Positions 18,514-27,703 of a DNA stretch of 64,000 nt are shown in pieces; position 1 is the first letter of the stretch; the number at the start of each line of letters is the position of its first letter. The translations under genes and the position numbers were made by a program. The notes under the pieces were generated by a model. It was not told the DNA's origin and made no database searches. It saw only the letters and a program-made list of their open reading frames with translations. The DNA is from Nisaea denitrificans DSM 18348 (lineage in GTDB: Bacteria > Pseudomonadota > Alphaproteobacteria > Thalassobaculales > Thalassobaculaceae): assembly GCF_000426505.1 (NCBI RefSeq), contig NZ_AUFM01000015.1:248001-312000 (forward strand). The letters are read 5' to 3'.

Positions 18514-18527
18514 AGTGACTTGTCACT
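18514..18527. promoter_or_regulatory. Small palindrome in the citE/pdxY divergent promoter
   Basis: AGTGAC-TT-GTCACT is a perfect 6-bp inverted repeat in the 144-bp gap between the divergent lyase and kinase genes. It may be an operator; it is short enough to occur by chance. Confidence 0.3.
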
Positions 18528-18591
18528 TGACCGGAGCCCCCTCGCCGCTTCATCTCAAGGAAGACGGGACGGCATGGTCAGAGGAGCCAGC

Positions 18592-19488
18592 ATGGCAATT
18601 TTATCGATCCAGTCCAGGGTCAGTTACGGCTATGTCGGCAACAGCATTGCGGTACCGGCGATCCAGGCGACGGGCCTTGAGGTCTGGCCGCTCGACACCG
18701 TCTCCTTCTCCAACCATCCGGGGCACGGACAGTTCACCGGCGAGGTCAGGTCTGCCGCGGAACTGGAAGCACAGATCGACGGCCTGACTGCACTGGGGGT
18801 GTTGGACGGGATCTCGGCCGTGCTCTCGGGATATCTCGGCCTGCCCGGCACCGCCGCCGTGGTTGCCGCCGCCGTCGACCGGACCCGCGCATCTAACCCG
18901 AACCTTCCGTTCGTGCTTGATCCGGTGATCGGCGACAATGGCCGGCATTTTGTCCGCGAAGGCGTGGCCGAGGCTATTTGCGAAGAGCTTCTGCCGCGCG
19001 CCGATATCGTGACCCCGAACCTCTACGAGCTCGGGGTGCTTTGTGGTGCGGCAATACCCGACGAGGCAGATGTCATTACCGAGGCGGCACGGACCCTGAT
19101 CCGGAAATCCGGGTTGAAGGCGGTCGCTGTCACCGGTATCGAGCGCGCCGGCATGGTGTCCAATCTGCTAGTACTCGAAGAGACCAGCTATGAAACCATG
19201 ACACTGCGTCTGGATCGGGGGTTCAACGGCACTGGTGACCTCTTCGCCGCCCTGCTCACAGCATGGTTCGTACGCTCCGGAGACATCCGGTCCGCCTTCG
19301 CGCGCGCCGCCGGAGGCCTTGATGCGGCGACACGGATAACGGCGCAGGCGAAAAGGATGGAACTGGATCTTCCTGCTATTTTGAAAAGCCTGAAGACTCT
19401 TTGCCCGGCCGCTCTGGTGCAGGGCCACTATCCAGGAATTCAGGCCGGGTCGGCTTCGTGCCGGCGCAACCGCTCGCGGGCGAGCTGA
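18592..19488 (+). CDS. pdxY: Pyridoxal kinase
   Basis: This 298-residue ribokinase-fold enzyme phosphorylates pyridoxal in the B6 salvage pathway. ATG 18592 follows GAGGAG and gives MAILSIQSRVSYGYVGNSIA, the family start. Other marks are SNHPGHGQFTGEV (substrate lid), VLDPVIGDNGRHFV, TPNLYELGVLCG and the anion-hole/catalytic motif FNGTGDLFAALL with the catalytic Asp. The protein is about 10 residues longer than usual and its last 49 bp overlap the convergent sigma-factor gene, which gives an odd basic tail (CRRNRSRAS). Confidence 0.93.
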   Translation: MAILSIQSRVSYGYVGNSIAVPAIQATGLEVWPLDTVSFSNHPGHGQFTGEVRSAAELEAQIDGLTALGVLDGISAVLSGYLGLPGTAAVVAAAVDRTRASNPNLPFVLDPVIGDNGRHFVREGVAEAICEELLPRADIVTPNLYELGVLCGAAIPDEADVITEAARTLIRKSGLKAVAVTGIERAGMVSNLLVLEETSYETMTLRLDRGFNGTGDLFAALLTAWFVRSGDIRSAFARAAGGLDAATRITAQAKRMELDLPAILKSLKTLCPAALVQGHYPGIQAGSASCRRNRSRAS

Positions 19489-20210
19489 ACACGCTTGCGG
19501 GCCGTACAATTCGTGATGCAGAGCCGTTCGGCGATCTCTGCATAGGAACGTCCTTCCAGAAATCGCAGGATGACCGGACGGCGCAGAAGTTCGGGAAGGT
19601 CGTCGAGACCGCGCTGCAGCGACCGCATGGACTCACCCGTCTCCGCGACTTCCTCCGGCGTCGGTTCCGGCGATGGTGCTGATGGTATGAACTCGCCGTC
19701 CGTCATGGCCACGACCTCATCGGTCCAGCGTTTCTGGCGGGATCGGGCGCGGTAGAAATCGATGCAGGCGTTATGGGCCAGTCGGGACAACCAGGCGCGT
19801 TGATTGGCAATGGCGCCGCCACCACCCTCGGCGAAATGGGCCGAAGCCCGAAGCATCGCGTTTCCCAGCGCATCTTCGGCATCCGCCATGTTGCCTGACA
19901 TCATCCTCATGCATTGACGAAGCAACTGATGCTGATGCTCGAACCAGAGATCCCAGAAGGCATCAGGCGGCAAAGCGGGAGCGCCGTCGCAAGGTTTATC
20001 TGGATCGGGGCGGTCCCGGGGCCTTTGGTCCAGCGCCTCCCGCACCGGCGGCCGGGTCGTCGACCGGATTGGCGGCGGCGTTGTGATGGAGACACTATCG
20101 ACAGCGTTTATCATCGCCTCGGCGACGATATCGCCCAGCACGCTCGCTTGACTGGCAAACCGGCCATTGCCGGTGTCCCGATTTTCAATCCCCACGTTAA
20201 GCCCCGACAC
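19440..20210 (-). CDS. ECF-like RNA polymerase sigma factor
   Basis: This 256-residue protein has sigma region 2 at about residues 85-165 (WLSRLAHNACIDFYRARSR is region 2.4-like) and region 4 at the C-terminus (LPELLRRPVILRFLEGRSYAEIAERL, then an HTH ending RKRVQLARERLRRH). Regions 1 and 3 are absent, as in ECF factors. The first 80 residues form a Pro/Arg-rich, poorly ordered extension that may mean a later start (for example Met at residue 33). No anti-sigma gene is adjacent, unusual for this class. The 3' end overlaps the pdxY 3' end by 49 bp. Confidence 0.85.
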   Translation of the reverse strand: MSGLNVGIENRDTGNGRFASQASVLGDIVAEAMINAVDSVSITTPPPIRSTTRPPVREALDQRPRDRPDPDKPCDGAPALPPDAFWDLWFEHQHQLLRQCMRMMSGNMADAEDALGNAMLRASAHFAEGGGGAIANQRAWLSRLAHNACIDFYRARSRQKRWTDEVVAMTDGEFIPSAPSPEPTPEEVAETGESMRSLQRGLDDLPELLRRPVILRFLEGRSYAEIAERLCITNCTARKRVQLARERLRRHEADPA

Positions 20211-20245
20211 ATTGCAAAGTGTTCTGTTCTTTAAATGCGACGAAG

Positions 20246-20263
20246 TGAGTATTTTTATACTCA
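20246..20263. promoter_or_regulatory. Inverted repeat upstream of the sigma-factor gene
   Basis: TGAGTAT-TTTT-ATACTCA forms a perfect 7-bp inverted repeat 36 bp upstream of the sigma-factor ATG. It is a candidate operator or hairpin. No clear -35/-10 pair is recognised around it. Confidence 0.35.
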
Positions 20264-20333
20264 GCGCATCACACCAAAGACGGGCTCACGCAGAATTATG
20301 TGAACTTATAAGTTGAAATTATTTTCAAACAAA

Positions 20334-20360
20334 AAGCGGCCAGCATATCGCTGGCCGCTT
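20334..20360 (-). terminator. Rho-independent terminator of asd
   Basis: AAGCGGCCAGC / GCTGGCCGCTT form a perfect 11-bp stem with a 5-nt loop. On the minus strand it is followed by a T-run, 24 bp after the asd stop codon. It ends the leuCDB-asd cluster. Confidence 0.9.
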
Positions 20361-20383
20361 CCTGATTTGATATTCAGCCTGGT

Positions 20384-21409
20384 TCAGGCAGCTTTTTCGA
20401 GGTGGTTTTTCACTAGGGTCTCTGCAATCTGCACCGCATTGAGGGCAGCGCCCTTGCGAAGATTGTCGGACACGCACCAGAAGATCAGACCGTTCTTGAC
20501 CGTCGGATCCTTGCGCACACGGCTGACATAGACAGCATCCTCACCGGCACATTCCTGCGGCGTGACATAACCTTCGTCCGCCCGATGATCGACCACAACG
20601 AGGCCGGGGAAATCCTGCATGGCATCGCGGGCTTCCTCGACGCTGAGCGAGTCTTCGGTCTCGATGAACACCGCCTCGGCATGACCGATGAAGACCGGCA
20701 CGCGGACACACATGGCAACGAGCTCGATGGCCGGATCGAGGATCTTCTTCACCTCGCTGGTCATCTTCCACTCTTCCTTCGTCGATCCGTCATCCATGAA
20801 CTTGTCGATATGCGGGATCACGTTGAAGGCAATCTGCTTGGTGAACTGCGTATTTTCCACCGGATCGTTCACGTAGATCGCGCGGGTCTGGGTAAAGAGC
20901 TCGTCCATGCCCTCCTTACCAGCACCGGAAACCGACTGGTAGGTGGAAACAACGACGCGCTTGATCTGGGCAAGATCGTGCAGCGGCTTCAACGCGACGA
21001 CGAGCTGCGCCGTGGAGCAGTTCGGGTTGGCGATGATGTTGCGCTTGCCGTACTTGGCAACGGCCCCGGCATTTACCTCCGGCACGACCAGCGGCACATC
21101 CGGGTCCATCCGGAAGTGCGAGCTGTTATCGATGGCAACGCAACCGGCAGCAGCCGCTATCGGTGCATATTTCTCCGAGATCGAACCGCCCGCGGAGAAC
21201 AGAGCGATATCTGTGCCTTTGAAGTCGTATGTCGCCAGATTCTGAACCTTGAGTGTTTTCTCCTCGCCATAGGACACCTCTGTGCCCGCCGATTTCTCGG
21301 AAGCAAGCGCGACGACTTCGGTCGCCGGAAAATCGCGCTCGGCAAGGGTAGTCAACATCTCACGACCAACGGCGCCCGTTGCGCCGACTACGGCAACTTT
21401 GTAGCCCAT
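20384..21409 (-). CDS. asd: Aspartate-semialdehyde dehydrogenase
   Basis: This 341-residue NADPH-dependent enzyme makes aspartate semialdehyde from aspartyl phosphate for lysine/diaminopimelate, threonine and methionine synthesis. ATG 21409 gives MGYKVAVVGATGAVGREML, which starts on the nucleotide-binding motif. The catalytic cysteine is in IANPNCSTAQLV, the substrate region includes YQSVSGAGKEGMDEL, and RVPVFIGHAEAVFIE contains the active-site His. Longer frames to 21490 lack sense. It follows leuB by 101 bp containing a hairpin, and ends at a strong terminator. Confidence 0.98.
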   Translation of the reverse strand: MGYKVAVVGATGAVGREMLTTLAERDFPATEVVALASEKSAGTEVSYGEEKTLKVQNLATYDFKGTDIALFSAGGSISEKYAPIAAAAGCVAIDNSSHFRMDPDVPLVVPEVNAGAVAKYGKRNIIANPNCSTAQLVVALKPLHDLAQIKRVVVSTYQSVSGAGKEGMDELFTQTRAIYVNDPVENTQFTKQIAFNVIPHIDKFMDDGSTKEEWKMTSEVKKILDPAIELVAMCVRVPVFIGHAEAVFIETEDSLSVEEARDAMQDFPGLVVVDHRADEGYVTPQECAGEDAVYVSRVRKDPTVKNGLIFWCVSDNLRKGAALNAVQIAETLVKNHLEKAA

Positions 21410-21452
21410 GGTTCTGGTCCAATCCTTCGGTTGTTGAAGTCCATAAACGACT

Positions 21453-21480
21453 TCGGCGGGAGACTTACGCCCCCCGCCGA
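21453..21480 (-). other. Hairpin between leuB and asd
   Basis: TCGGCGGG / CCCGCCGA with a 12-nt loop lies 31 bp after the leuB stop. No T-run follows on the minus strand, so an mRNA-processing or stability hairpin between leuB and asd is more likely than a terminator. Confidence 0.4.
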
Positions 21481-21510
21481 GTAAACTCAAGTCATGCTGG
21501 TTGGGGAGGG

Positions 21511-22629
21511 CTATCCCGATACAAGTTTGTCCAGCTCTTTAAGCAGGCTGTCTGTCATCACGGTCGTCGACACACGTGCCATGCCATCCTGCATGATGTC
21601 CGCAGTTCGCAGCCCCGATTTCAGCACGTTCTTGATTGCTGTCTCGAGCATGTCCGCCTCTTCGCCCATGTCGAAGGAGTAGCGGAGCGCCATGGCGAAG
21701 CTCAGCATTTCGGCGATCGGGTTGGCGATGCCCTTGCCCGCGATATCCGGGGCGGAACCGTGTACCGGCTCGTACAGAGCATGGCGCTTGCCGGTCACGT
21801 CGTCGACCGCGCCGAGCGATGCGGAGGGAAGCATCCCGAGGGAGCCTGTGAGCATCGCCGCGCAATCCGAGAGAATGTCGCCGAACAGGTTATCGGTGAC
21901 GATGACATCGAACTGCTTCGGGTTGCGGACCAGCTGCATGGCGCAGTTGTCGGCATACATGTGCTCGAGGGTAACACCTTCACCCTCGGCCTTGTGCAGA
22001 TTGGTCATGACCTCGCGCCAGAGCACACCGGACATCATCACGTTGGCCTTCTCGACCGAAGTGACGCGACCGTCCCGCTTGCGGGCCATATCGAAGGCAA
22101 CGCGGCCGATCCGCTCGATTTCCGGGGTCGTATAGACCTGCGTGTCGTAGCCCTTCTTCGTGCCGTCCGGCAGATCGTCGATGCCACGCGGCTGGCCGAA
22201 ATAAACGCCACCGGTCAGCTCGCGCAGGATCATGATATCGAGCCCGGAGACCAGCTCCCGCTTCAGCGAGGAGGCGTCGGCCATCGCGTCGAACACCATG
22301 GCCGGGCGCAGGTTGGCGAACAGGTCCATTTCCTTGCGCAGGCGCAGCAGGCCGCGCTCCGGCTTCACCTCGAAAGGCAGGCTGTCATACTGCGTACCGC
22401 CGACGGCGCCAAAAAGGACCGCGTCGGAATCAACTGCATCCGCCAGGGTTTCGTCGGTCAGCGGCGTGCCGTGCTTGTCATAAGCGGCACCTCCGACAAG
22501 ACCTTCCTGAAGGTCGAAACTGACAGACCGCTTCTTCGCCATCCAGTCGACGACACGGAGCACTTCCTTGACGACTTCGGGACCGATCCCGTCACCGCCG
22601 AGAACCAGCATTTTACGATTGGAGGCCAT
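21511..22629 (-). CDS. leuB: 3-isopropylmalate dehydrogenase
   Basis: This 372-residue NAD-dependent enzyme performs oxidative decarboxylation of 3-isopropylmalate in leucine synthesis. [10 protein letters not shown] starts the protein. [21 protein letters not shown] is represented by the variant [20 protein letters not shown] with its substrate-binding arginines, followed by [33 protein letters not shown] provides the metal-binding aspartates and [16 protein letters not shown] the NAD specificity loop. Length is typical. It sits 147 bp after leuD on the same strand. Confidence 0.98.
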   Translation of the reverse strand: MASNRKMLVLGGDGIGPEVVKEVLRVVDWMAKKRSVSFDLQEGLVGGAAYDKHGTPLTDETLADAVDSDAVLFGAVGGTQYDSLPFEVKPERGLLRLRKEMDLFANLRPAMVFDAMADASSLKRELVSGLDIMILRELTGGVYFGQPRGIDDLPDGTKKGYDTQVYTTPEIERIGRVAFDMARKRDGRVTSVEKANVMMSGVLWREVMTNLHKAEGEGVTLEHMYADNCAMQLVRNPKQFDVIVTDNLFGDILSDCAAMLTGSLGMLPSASLGAVDDVTGKRHALYEPVHGSAPDIAGKGIANPIAEMLSFAMALRYSFDMGEEADMLETAIKNVLKSGLRTADIMQDGMARVSTTVMTDSLLKELDKLVSG

Positions 22630-22715
22630 GAACTCTGCTTACCCTAGTGAGACCGGTTATCTTGGTGAAACTGACCCGCTAGGGGTCCGAATTCTGTGTG
22701 TTTCTTATAGTCAGA

Positions 22716-22746
22716 CCGGCGCTCCGGTTAAACCCCGGAGCGCCGG
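22716..22746. other. Strong hairpin between leuD and leuB
   Basis: CCGGCGCTCCGG / CCGGAGCGCCGG is a perfect 12-bp inverted repeat with a 7-nt loop, 30 bp past the leuD stop. No T-run follows on the minus strand, so it could be an RNase-processing or partial-termination signal adjusting leuB relative to leuCD. Confidence 0.5.
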
Positions 22747-22776
22747 ATTGGTTCCGTTATGCCGGATATTTCCCCG

Positions 22777-23391
22777 TCAGGACGCCGCCAGCCACGGCCG
22801 GTCGGCTTTCCGCTTCTCCTCGAAATTCTCGATCGAGTCGCCCTTCGCCATTGTCAGGCCGATATCGTCGAGACCGTTGAGCAGGCAATGCTTGCGGAAG
22901 GAGTCGACGTCGAAAGTGATCTTCTCACCATTCGGACGGCCGATTTCCTGCTTTTCGAGGTCGATTTCGAGCACCGCGTTGGAGCCCTTCTCGGCATCGT
23001 CCATCAGCTCGTCCAGCTGCTCCTGGGTCACCTTGATCGGCAGGATCCCGTTCTTGAAGCAGTTGTTGAAGAAGATGTCGGCGAAGCTGGTCGAAATCAC
23101 GCAGCGGATGCCGAAATCGAGCAATGCCCAGGGCGCATGTTCGCGTGAGGAGCCACAGCCGAAATTCTCGCCGGCCACGATGACCTGTGACTTCCGATAA
23201 GCCGGCTTGTTCAGTACGAAGTCCGGGTTTTCGCTGCCATCGTCGTTGTAGCGCATTTCGGCAAAGGCATGCTTGCCGAGGCCCGACCGCTTGATCGTCT
23301 TCAGAAAGTTCTTCGGAATGATCATGTCGGTGTCGATGTTCATGATGTTCATCGGCGCCGCGACACCAGAGAGCTTGGTAAATTTATCCAT
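22777..23391 (-). CDS. leuD: 3-isopropylmalate dehydratase, small subunit
   Basis: This 204-residue swivelling-domain subunit partners LeuC to isomerise 2- to 3-isopropylmalate. [17 protein letters not shown] and [17 protein letters not shown] are the substrate-loop signatures, and [18 protein letters not shown] follows. Length is normal. It starts 15 bp after leuC, consistent with co-expression of the two subunits. Confidence 0.98.
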   Translation of the reverse strand: MDKFTKLSGVAAPMNIMNIDTDMIIPKNFLKTIKRSGLGKHAFAEMRYNDDGSENPDFVLNKPAYRKSQVIVAGENFGCGSSREHAPWALLDFGIRCVISTSFADIFFNNCFKNGILPIKVTQEQLDELMDDAEKGSNAVLEIDLEKQEIGRPNGEKITFDVDSFRKHCLLNGLDDIGLTMAKGDSIENFEEKRKADRPWLAAS

Positions 23392-23406
23392 TGTCTCTCT
23401 CCTCCC

Positions 23407-24816
23407 CTAGTTCAGCAGGTCGCGGACATCGGTCAGGTGACCGGTTACCGCTGCTGCTGCCGCCATTGCCGGGCTGACCAGATGGGTCCGTCCGCCACGG
23501 CCCTGACGGCCTTCGAAGTTACGGTTAGAGGTCGAGGCACAACGCTCGCCCGGCTCCAGCCGGTCGGCATTCATGGCCAGACACATGGAACAACCCGGCT
23601 CGCGCCATTCGAAACCGGCCTCAAGGAAGATCTTGTCCAGACCTTCTTCCTCGGCCAATTCCTTCACAATGCCCGAGCCTGGAACGATGATCGCGTTCAC
23701 GCCATCGGAAACCTTCCGGCCCTTGACCACACCGGCGGCGATCCGCAGATCCTCCAGCCGACCGTTGGTGCAGGAGCCGATGAAGACCCTGTCGATCTTC
23801 ACCTCATTGATCGGCACACCGGCTGTCAGGCCCATGTATTCGAGCGAGCGGGTGATCTTTGCCTTGCGCACCGGATCGGTAAGCTGTTCCGGGTCCGGAA
23901 TGTTCGCGGTGATCGGGATCACCTCTTCCGGGTTGGTCCCCCAGGTCACCTGCGGCACGATCTCGGCAGCGTCGAGCTCGACTTCGGTGTCGTAAACCGC
24001 GCCTTCGTCAGTCGGCAGCGTCTTCCAATAGGCAACGGCCTGCTCCCAGGCGGCTCCCTTTGGCGCGAAAGGCCTGCCCTTCAGGTATTCGAAGGTGGTG
24101 TCGTCCGGCGCGATCAGACCCGCGCGGGCACCCGCCTCGATGGACATGTTGCAGATGGTCATCCGCGCTTCCATCGAGAGGTTACGGATTGCATCGCCAG
24201 CGAACTCGATCACATGGCCGGTTCCGCCGGCTGTACCGATCTTGCCGATGATGGCCAGCACCACGTCCTTGGAGTTCACGCCCTTCGGCAACGTACCCTT
24301 GACCGTGATCCGCATGTTCTTGGCGGGGGACTGGACCAGCGTCTGGGTTGCCAGCACATGCTCCACCTCGGAGGTGCCGATACCGAACGCCAGCGCGCCG
24401 AACGCGCCATGGGTCGAGGTGTGGCTGTCGCCGCAGACAATCGTCGTGCCCGGCAGGGTAAAGCCCTGCTCCGGTCCGATGATGTGCACGATGCCCCGGC
24501 GATGGTCGGTCATGCTGAAATAGGGCACGCCGAAGTCGGAGACATTCTCCTCAAGGGTCGCGACCTGGATCCGGGAATCCTCGTCGGTAATACCCTTGTC
24601 GAGATCCTTGGTCGGGACGTTATGGTCGGCGACCGCGAGGGTCAGATCCGGGCGGCGCACCTTGCGGCCGGCATTCCGGAGCCCCTCGAAGGCCTGCGGG
24701 CTGGTCACTTCATGAACCAGGTGTCGATCGATATAGATCAGGCATGTTCCATCGTCCTGGACGTCGACCAGGTGATCCTGCCAGATTTTATCGAACAGCG
24801 TACGCGGCTTGGACAT
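23407..24816 (-). CDS. leuC: 3-isopropylmalate dehydratase, large subunit
   Basis: This 469-residue aconitase-family subunit binds the [4Fe-4S] cluster. ATG 24816 gives [17 protein letters not shown], the family start. [38 protein letters not shown], the cysteine motifs FIGSCTNGR and CSMCLAMN, and [12 protein letters not shown] are all present. First gene of the leuCD-leuB-asd block; a 200-bp gap separates it from the divergent permease gene. I see no leucine-rich leader peptide there. Confidence 0.98.
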   Translation of the reverse strand: MSKPRTLFDKIWQDHLVDVQDDGTCLIYIDRHLVHEVTSPQAFEGLRNAGRKVRRPDLTLAVADHNVPTKDLDKGITDEDSRIQVATLEENVSDFGVPYFSMTDHRRGIVHIIGPEQGFTLPGTTIVCGDSHTSTHGAFGALAFGIGTSEVEHVLATQTLVQSPAKNMRITVKGTLPKGVNSKDVVLAIIGKIGTAGGTGHVIEFAGDAIRNLSMEARMTICNMSIEAGARAGLIAPDDTTFEYLKGRPFAPKGAAWEQAVAYWKTLPTDEGAVYDTEVELDAAEIVPQVTWGTNPEEVIPITANIPDPEQLTDPVRKAKITRSLEYMGLTAGVPINEVKIDRVFIGSCTNGRLEDLRIAAGVVKGRKVSDGVNAIIVPGSGIVKELAEEEGLDKIFLEAGFEWREPGCSMCLAMNADRLEPGERCASTSNRNFEGRQGRGGRTHLVSPAMAAAAAVTGHLTDVRDLLN

Positions 24817-25016
24817 CGCTGCTATGCTTCCTCTCGTCTCTCTGCGCGGCCCCGGTTTATTTGGGAACAAATGCCCCTCCGGTTGCCGCAGCACCATATC
24901 TCTCGTCGTTCACGACGGGGCCGGAGCATACCGAGTCGCTCCCGGCGACAAAAGCTGAATCTTGCGGTAAATCCGGGCTTTTTAGAAATAATCAAACCGA
25001 TAAAGGCCAATCCCGA

Positions 25017-25775
25017 ATGGATCTGAACTCGATTACTTCCATATTGGAAGCGGCCAGCCTGTGGCAACTCGGTTTCGGCGCCGTTGCGGTTGGTCTGGCC
25101 GGCCTGGTCCGCGGCTTTTCCGGATTTGGCGCGGCCATGATCTCGATCCCGTTGCTCAGCCTGCTGTTCGGGCCGCAAACCGCCCTTGCCTGCCTGACGA
25201 CGATGGAGATGCCGGCACAGATCCAGCTTCTGCGTATGTCGCGCCGGGAGGCGGACTGGAAACAGGCGGCTCCCATGGCGCTCGGCGGCATCATCGCCCT
25301 GCCGCTTGGCACCTGGATTCTGGTCAGCATAGATCAGGATCTGCTGAGGCGGCTGATTTCCGGCATTGTTCTGCTGCTGGTCGCCCTGCTGGCAAGCGGG
25401 TACCGGCACACGATCTCCCGCCGGCTGGGGATCGATTTCGCGGTCGGCACCGTTGCCGGTTTCCTGAACGGATCGACCGGGCTTGGCGGACCGCCGATCA
25501 TCTTCTATCTGCTGTCCGGTCCCTATGCCCCGGCGGCGGTGCGGGCCAACATCACCGCGTTTTTCCAGATAGGCTTTGTCTTCGTGGTTGCCAGCTATTT
25601 CTGGTTCGGCGTGCTCACGCCTGATCGCATGCTGCTCGGCGCAATGTTCGCCCCGTTCTATGTCGGCGGCATCTGGCTGGGCGGGAAGTTGTTCTACAAG
25701 GCGAGCGAGCAGACCTTCCGGCGCATTGCCTATCTGCTGCTGGCCGTGATCGGCGGCGGCACATTGTTCAGCTGA
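25017..25775 (+). CDS. TSUP-family membrane permease
   Basis: This 252-residue membrane protein has about seven or eight hydrophobic helices and belongs to the sulfite-exporter TauE/SafE (TSUP) family. The paired motifs GLVRGFSGFGAAMISIPLL near the N-terminus and GFLNGSTGLGGPPIIFYLL in the second half are the duplicated family signature. I take ATG 25017, since the longer frame runs back into leuC. The substrate is not visible; members export sulfonates, sulfite or organic acids. Convergent with the rplS cluster. Confidence 0.88.
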   Translation: MDLNSITSILEAASLWQLGFGAVAVGLAGLVRGFSGFGAAMISIPLLSLLFGPQTALACLTTMEMPAQIQLLRMSRREADWKQAAPMALGGIIALPLGTWILVSIDQDLLRRLISGIVLLLVALLASGYRHTISRRLGIDFAVGTVAGFLNGSTGLGGPPIIFYLLSGPYAPAAVRANITAFFQIGFVFVVASYFWFGVLTPDRMLLGAMFAPFYVGGIWLGGKLFYKASEQTFRRIAYLLLAVIGGGTLFS

Positions 25776-25811
25776 GCGCCCCAAGGCTCCAAAAGGCTCA
25801 AAACAGACGCT

Positions 25812-25836
25812 CAAACGCAAACAGGCAAACGCAAAC
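25812..25836. repeat. 11-bp direct repeat before a terminator hairpin
   Basis: CAAACGCAAAC occurs at 25812-25822 and 25826-25836, separated by AGG, just before the hairpin at 25835. It is probably a small local duplication. Confidence 0.5.
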
Positions 25837-25858
25837 GGGAGCGCCAAGGCGCTCCCGT
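25835..25858. terminator. Hairpin terminator between the TSUP permease and rplS
   Basis: ACGGGAGCGCC-AA-GGCGCTCCCGT is a perfect 11-bp inverted repeat between convergent genes, 23 bp past the rplS stop. The minus-strand downstream sequence is T-rich but interrupted (TTTGCGTTTG). It probably terminates the ffh-rplS transcript and may act in both directions. Confidence 0.65.
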
Positions 25859-25881
25859 CCGGAATTCATATGGACCGACGC

Positions 25882-26262
25882 TTATGCAGTCTTGGTCTTG
25901 GTCCAGGTGTTCTTCTCGGCAATACGAGCCGACTTACCGCGACGACCGCGCAGATAGTAGAGCTTCGCGCGGCGCACTTTACCGCGGCGGATCACCTCGA
26001 TGCTGTCCAGGCGCGGGGAGTAGAGCGGAAACACGCGCTCGACGCCTTCACCGTAGGAGATCTTGCGGACGGTGAAAGCGGAGTTCAGGCCGTCATTCTT
26101 GCGCGCGATGCAAACGCCTTCATAGGCCTGGATACGCTCGCGGGTGCCTTCGACGACACGCACGTTGACACGCACGGTGTCACCCGGGCCGAATTCCGGA
26201 ACCGGACGTTCGGAAGAGAGCTTTTCAACCTGCTCTTTTTCGATCTGTTGAACGATATTCAT
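25882..26262 (-). CDS. rplS: Ribosomal protein bL19
   Basis: This 126-residue protein lies at the 30S-50S interface. ATG 26262 gives [20 protein letters not shown], and [22 protein letters not shown], the bL19 signature, follows at about residues 24-45. [28 protein letters not shown] completes the core in overlapping short segments. Last gene of the ffh-rpsP-rimM-trmD-rplS cluster; separated from trmD by an unusually structured 168-bp spacer. Confidence 0.98.
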   Translation of the reverse strand: MNIVQQIEKEQVEKLSSERPVPEFGPGDTVRVNVRVVEGTRERIQAYEGVCIARKNDGLNSAFTVRKISYGEGVERVFPLYSPRLDSIEVIRRGKVRRAKLYYLRGRRGKSARIAEKNTWTKTKTA

Positions 26263-26290
26263 TCTTCTTCTCCAATTCGTGCCAGTGGCG

Positions 26291-26388
26291 ACCGGTCCAT
26301 CCAGGGACCGGTGAATACCGGCTCTTCTAATAAAACACACAGCTCGTACGTGTCCGGTTATCGGACCGCAGAGGAGCGGCATGCCGCT
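26291..26388. other. Three hairpins in the trmD-rplS spacer
   Basis: The spacer has ACCGGTCC / GGACCGGT (26291-26312), GTCCG / CGGAC (26352-26366) and the palindrome AGCGGCATGCCGCT (26375-26388). None has a T-run. They could attenuate or uncouple rplS expression from trmD, known to be differentially expressed in the E. coli trmD operon; that link is inference. Confidence 0.45.
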
Positions 26389-26430
26389 ACCGTTCGAGCG
26401 AGATCCGGACAGCCAGGCCGTCCGTACCGC

Positions 26431-27144
26431 TCACTCTTCCGATCCGCGATAACGGGCCCAAAGATCGGGCCGGCGCTTCCGCGTGATCTCTTCCGACTGT
26501 TCCCGCCGCCAGGATCGTATCTTGGCGTGGTGGCCGGATAACAGGATCTCGGGGACGGACATACCATTCCATTCCCGAGGCTGCGTGTAGTGGGGATATT
26601 CAAGCAGCCCCTCTTCAAAACTTTCCTCGTCCAGCGTTTCCGCCGCACCGAGCACGCCCGGCAGCAGACGGATGCAGGCATCCAGCAGCGCCAGGGCCGG
26701 GATCTCGCCACCCGAAAGCACGAAATCCCCTAGGCTGACCTCTTCCAGGCCACGGGCGTCGATCACCCGCTGGTCAAGGCCTTCGTAACGCCCACAAAGC
26801 AGCACCACACCGGGTTCCGCCGCGAGCTCCCGCGCCATCGCCTGGTCGAACCGGGCACCGCGCGGGCTGAGATAGACCCGCCGGCCCGGCATGTCATCGA
26901 CGGAGGCCAGAGCCGCGTCGACCACATCGGGCCGCATCACCATTCCGGAGCCGCCCCCAAAAGGGGTTTCGTCCACGGAGCGGTGCTTATCGCGTGCAAA
27001 ATCCCTGATGTCCAGAGATTTCAGGGACCAAAGCCCGGACTTCCGGGCCTTGTCGGCAATCGAGTGGCCCAGCGGCCCCGGGAACATTTCCGGGAAAAGA
27101 CTGAGCACGGTCGCCTGCCATGGCGCGCCGCCCTCAGCGCTCAT
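26431..27144 (-). CDS. trmD: tRNA (guanine-37-N1)-methyltransferase
   Basis: This 237-residue trefoil-knot (SPOUT) enzyme methylates G37 of tRNAs reading CNN codons, which prevents frameshifting. ATG 27144 is used; it overlaps the rimM 3' end by 11 bp. Motifs are [44 protein letters not shown] and the SAM-binding knot [15 protein letters not shown]. Length is normal. Confidence 0.97.
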   Translation of the reverse strand: MSAEGGAPWQATVLSLFPEMFPGPLGHSIADKARKSGLWSLKSLDIRDFARDKHRSVDETPFGGGSGMVMRPDVVDAALASVDDMPGRRVYLSPRGARFDQAMARELAAEPGVVLLCGRYEGLDQRVIDARGLEEVSLGDFVLSGGEIPALALLDACIRLLPGVLGAAETLDEESFEEGLLEYPHYTQPREWNGMSVPEILLSGHHAKIRSWRREQSEEITRKRRPDLWARYRGSEE

Positions 27145-27697
27145 CGCCAGTGCCCTCGGCGCCAGCACTCTCAGCGCTTGAGGACTCCGTCTCGTCATCC
27201 AGCAAGCCGGCCGGCGGATCGACCACCAGACGGCCGGCATCGAGATCGATCTCCAGCACCACCTCACCGTTGAACGGCACCAGTACCGTCTTGCGACTGC
27301 CGTCGACCCGGATTTCCAGAAGATCGCCGGCGCCGAAATTCTGCACCGCGACCACCTCTCCGAGAGACTCCCCCGCGACCAGATCCGCCCGAAGGCCGAT
27401 CAGGTCCGCGTGGTAGAACTCGTCCTCGTCCGCTTCCGGCAGCCGGTCCCGATCGATCTGCAGCTCGGTGCCCTTCAGGGCTTCGGCCGCGTTACGATCG
27501 GTGACTCCGGCAAGGCGCACCAGCAGCATACCCTTCGCCCGGCCGGTCACCTCAAGCTCGTAGCTCTTCCCGGCAGCATCCTTCAGCGGCCCATAGGAAA
27601 CGATATCGTCCGGGTCCTCGGTGAAACTCTTCACCCGGACCAGACCCCGCACCCCATGGACGCCGGCGATGACGCCGAGTGTGACCGGCTCGGCCAT
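27134..27697 (-). CDS. rimM: 16S rRNA processing protein RimM
   Basis: This 187-residue protein helps mature the 30S head and binds uS19. [19 protein letters not shown] is the conserved N-terminal RimM barrel, and the PRC-barrel follows ([42 protein letters not shown]). The last 20 residues are an acidic Ser/Glu/Gly-rich tail. It is 6 bp after rpsP and overlaps trmD by 11 bp, the usual order. Confidence 0.97.
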   Translation of the reverse strand: MAEPVTLGVIAGVHGVRGLVRVKSFTEDPDDIVSYGPLKDAAGKSYELEVTGRAKGMLLVRLAGVTDRNAAEALKGTELQIDRDRLPEADEDEFYHADLIGLRADLVAGESLGEVVAVQNFGAGDLLEIRVDGSRKTVLVPFNGEVVLEIDLDAGRLVVDPPAGLLDDETESSSAESAGAEGTGDER

Positions 27698-27703
27698 AAG
27701 GTC

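Noticed and set aside
24744-25016. N-terminal extension of the TSUP permease
   Set aside because: It overlaps the leuC start region, is not hydrophobic or family-like, and the ATG at 25017 gives the expected start.
24817-25016. Leucine leader peptide or T-box upstream of leuC
   Set aside because: No short Leu-rich frame or T-box-like motif is visible in the 200-bp gap.
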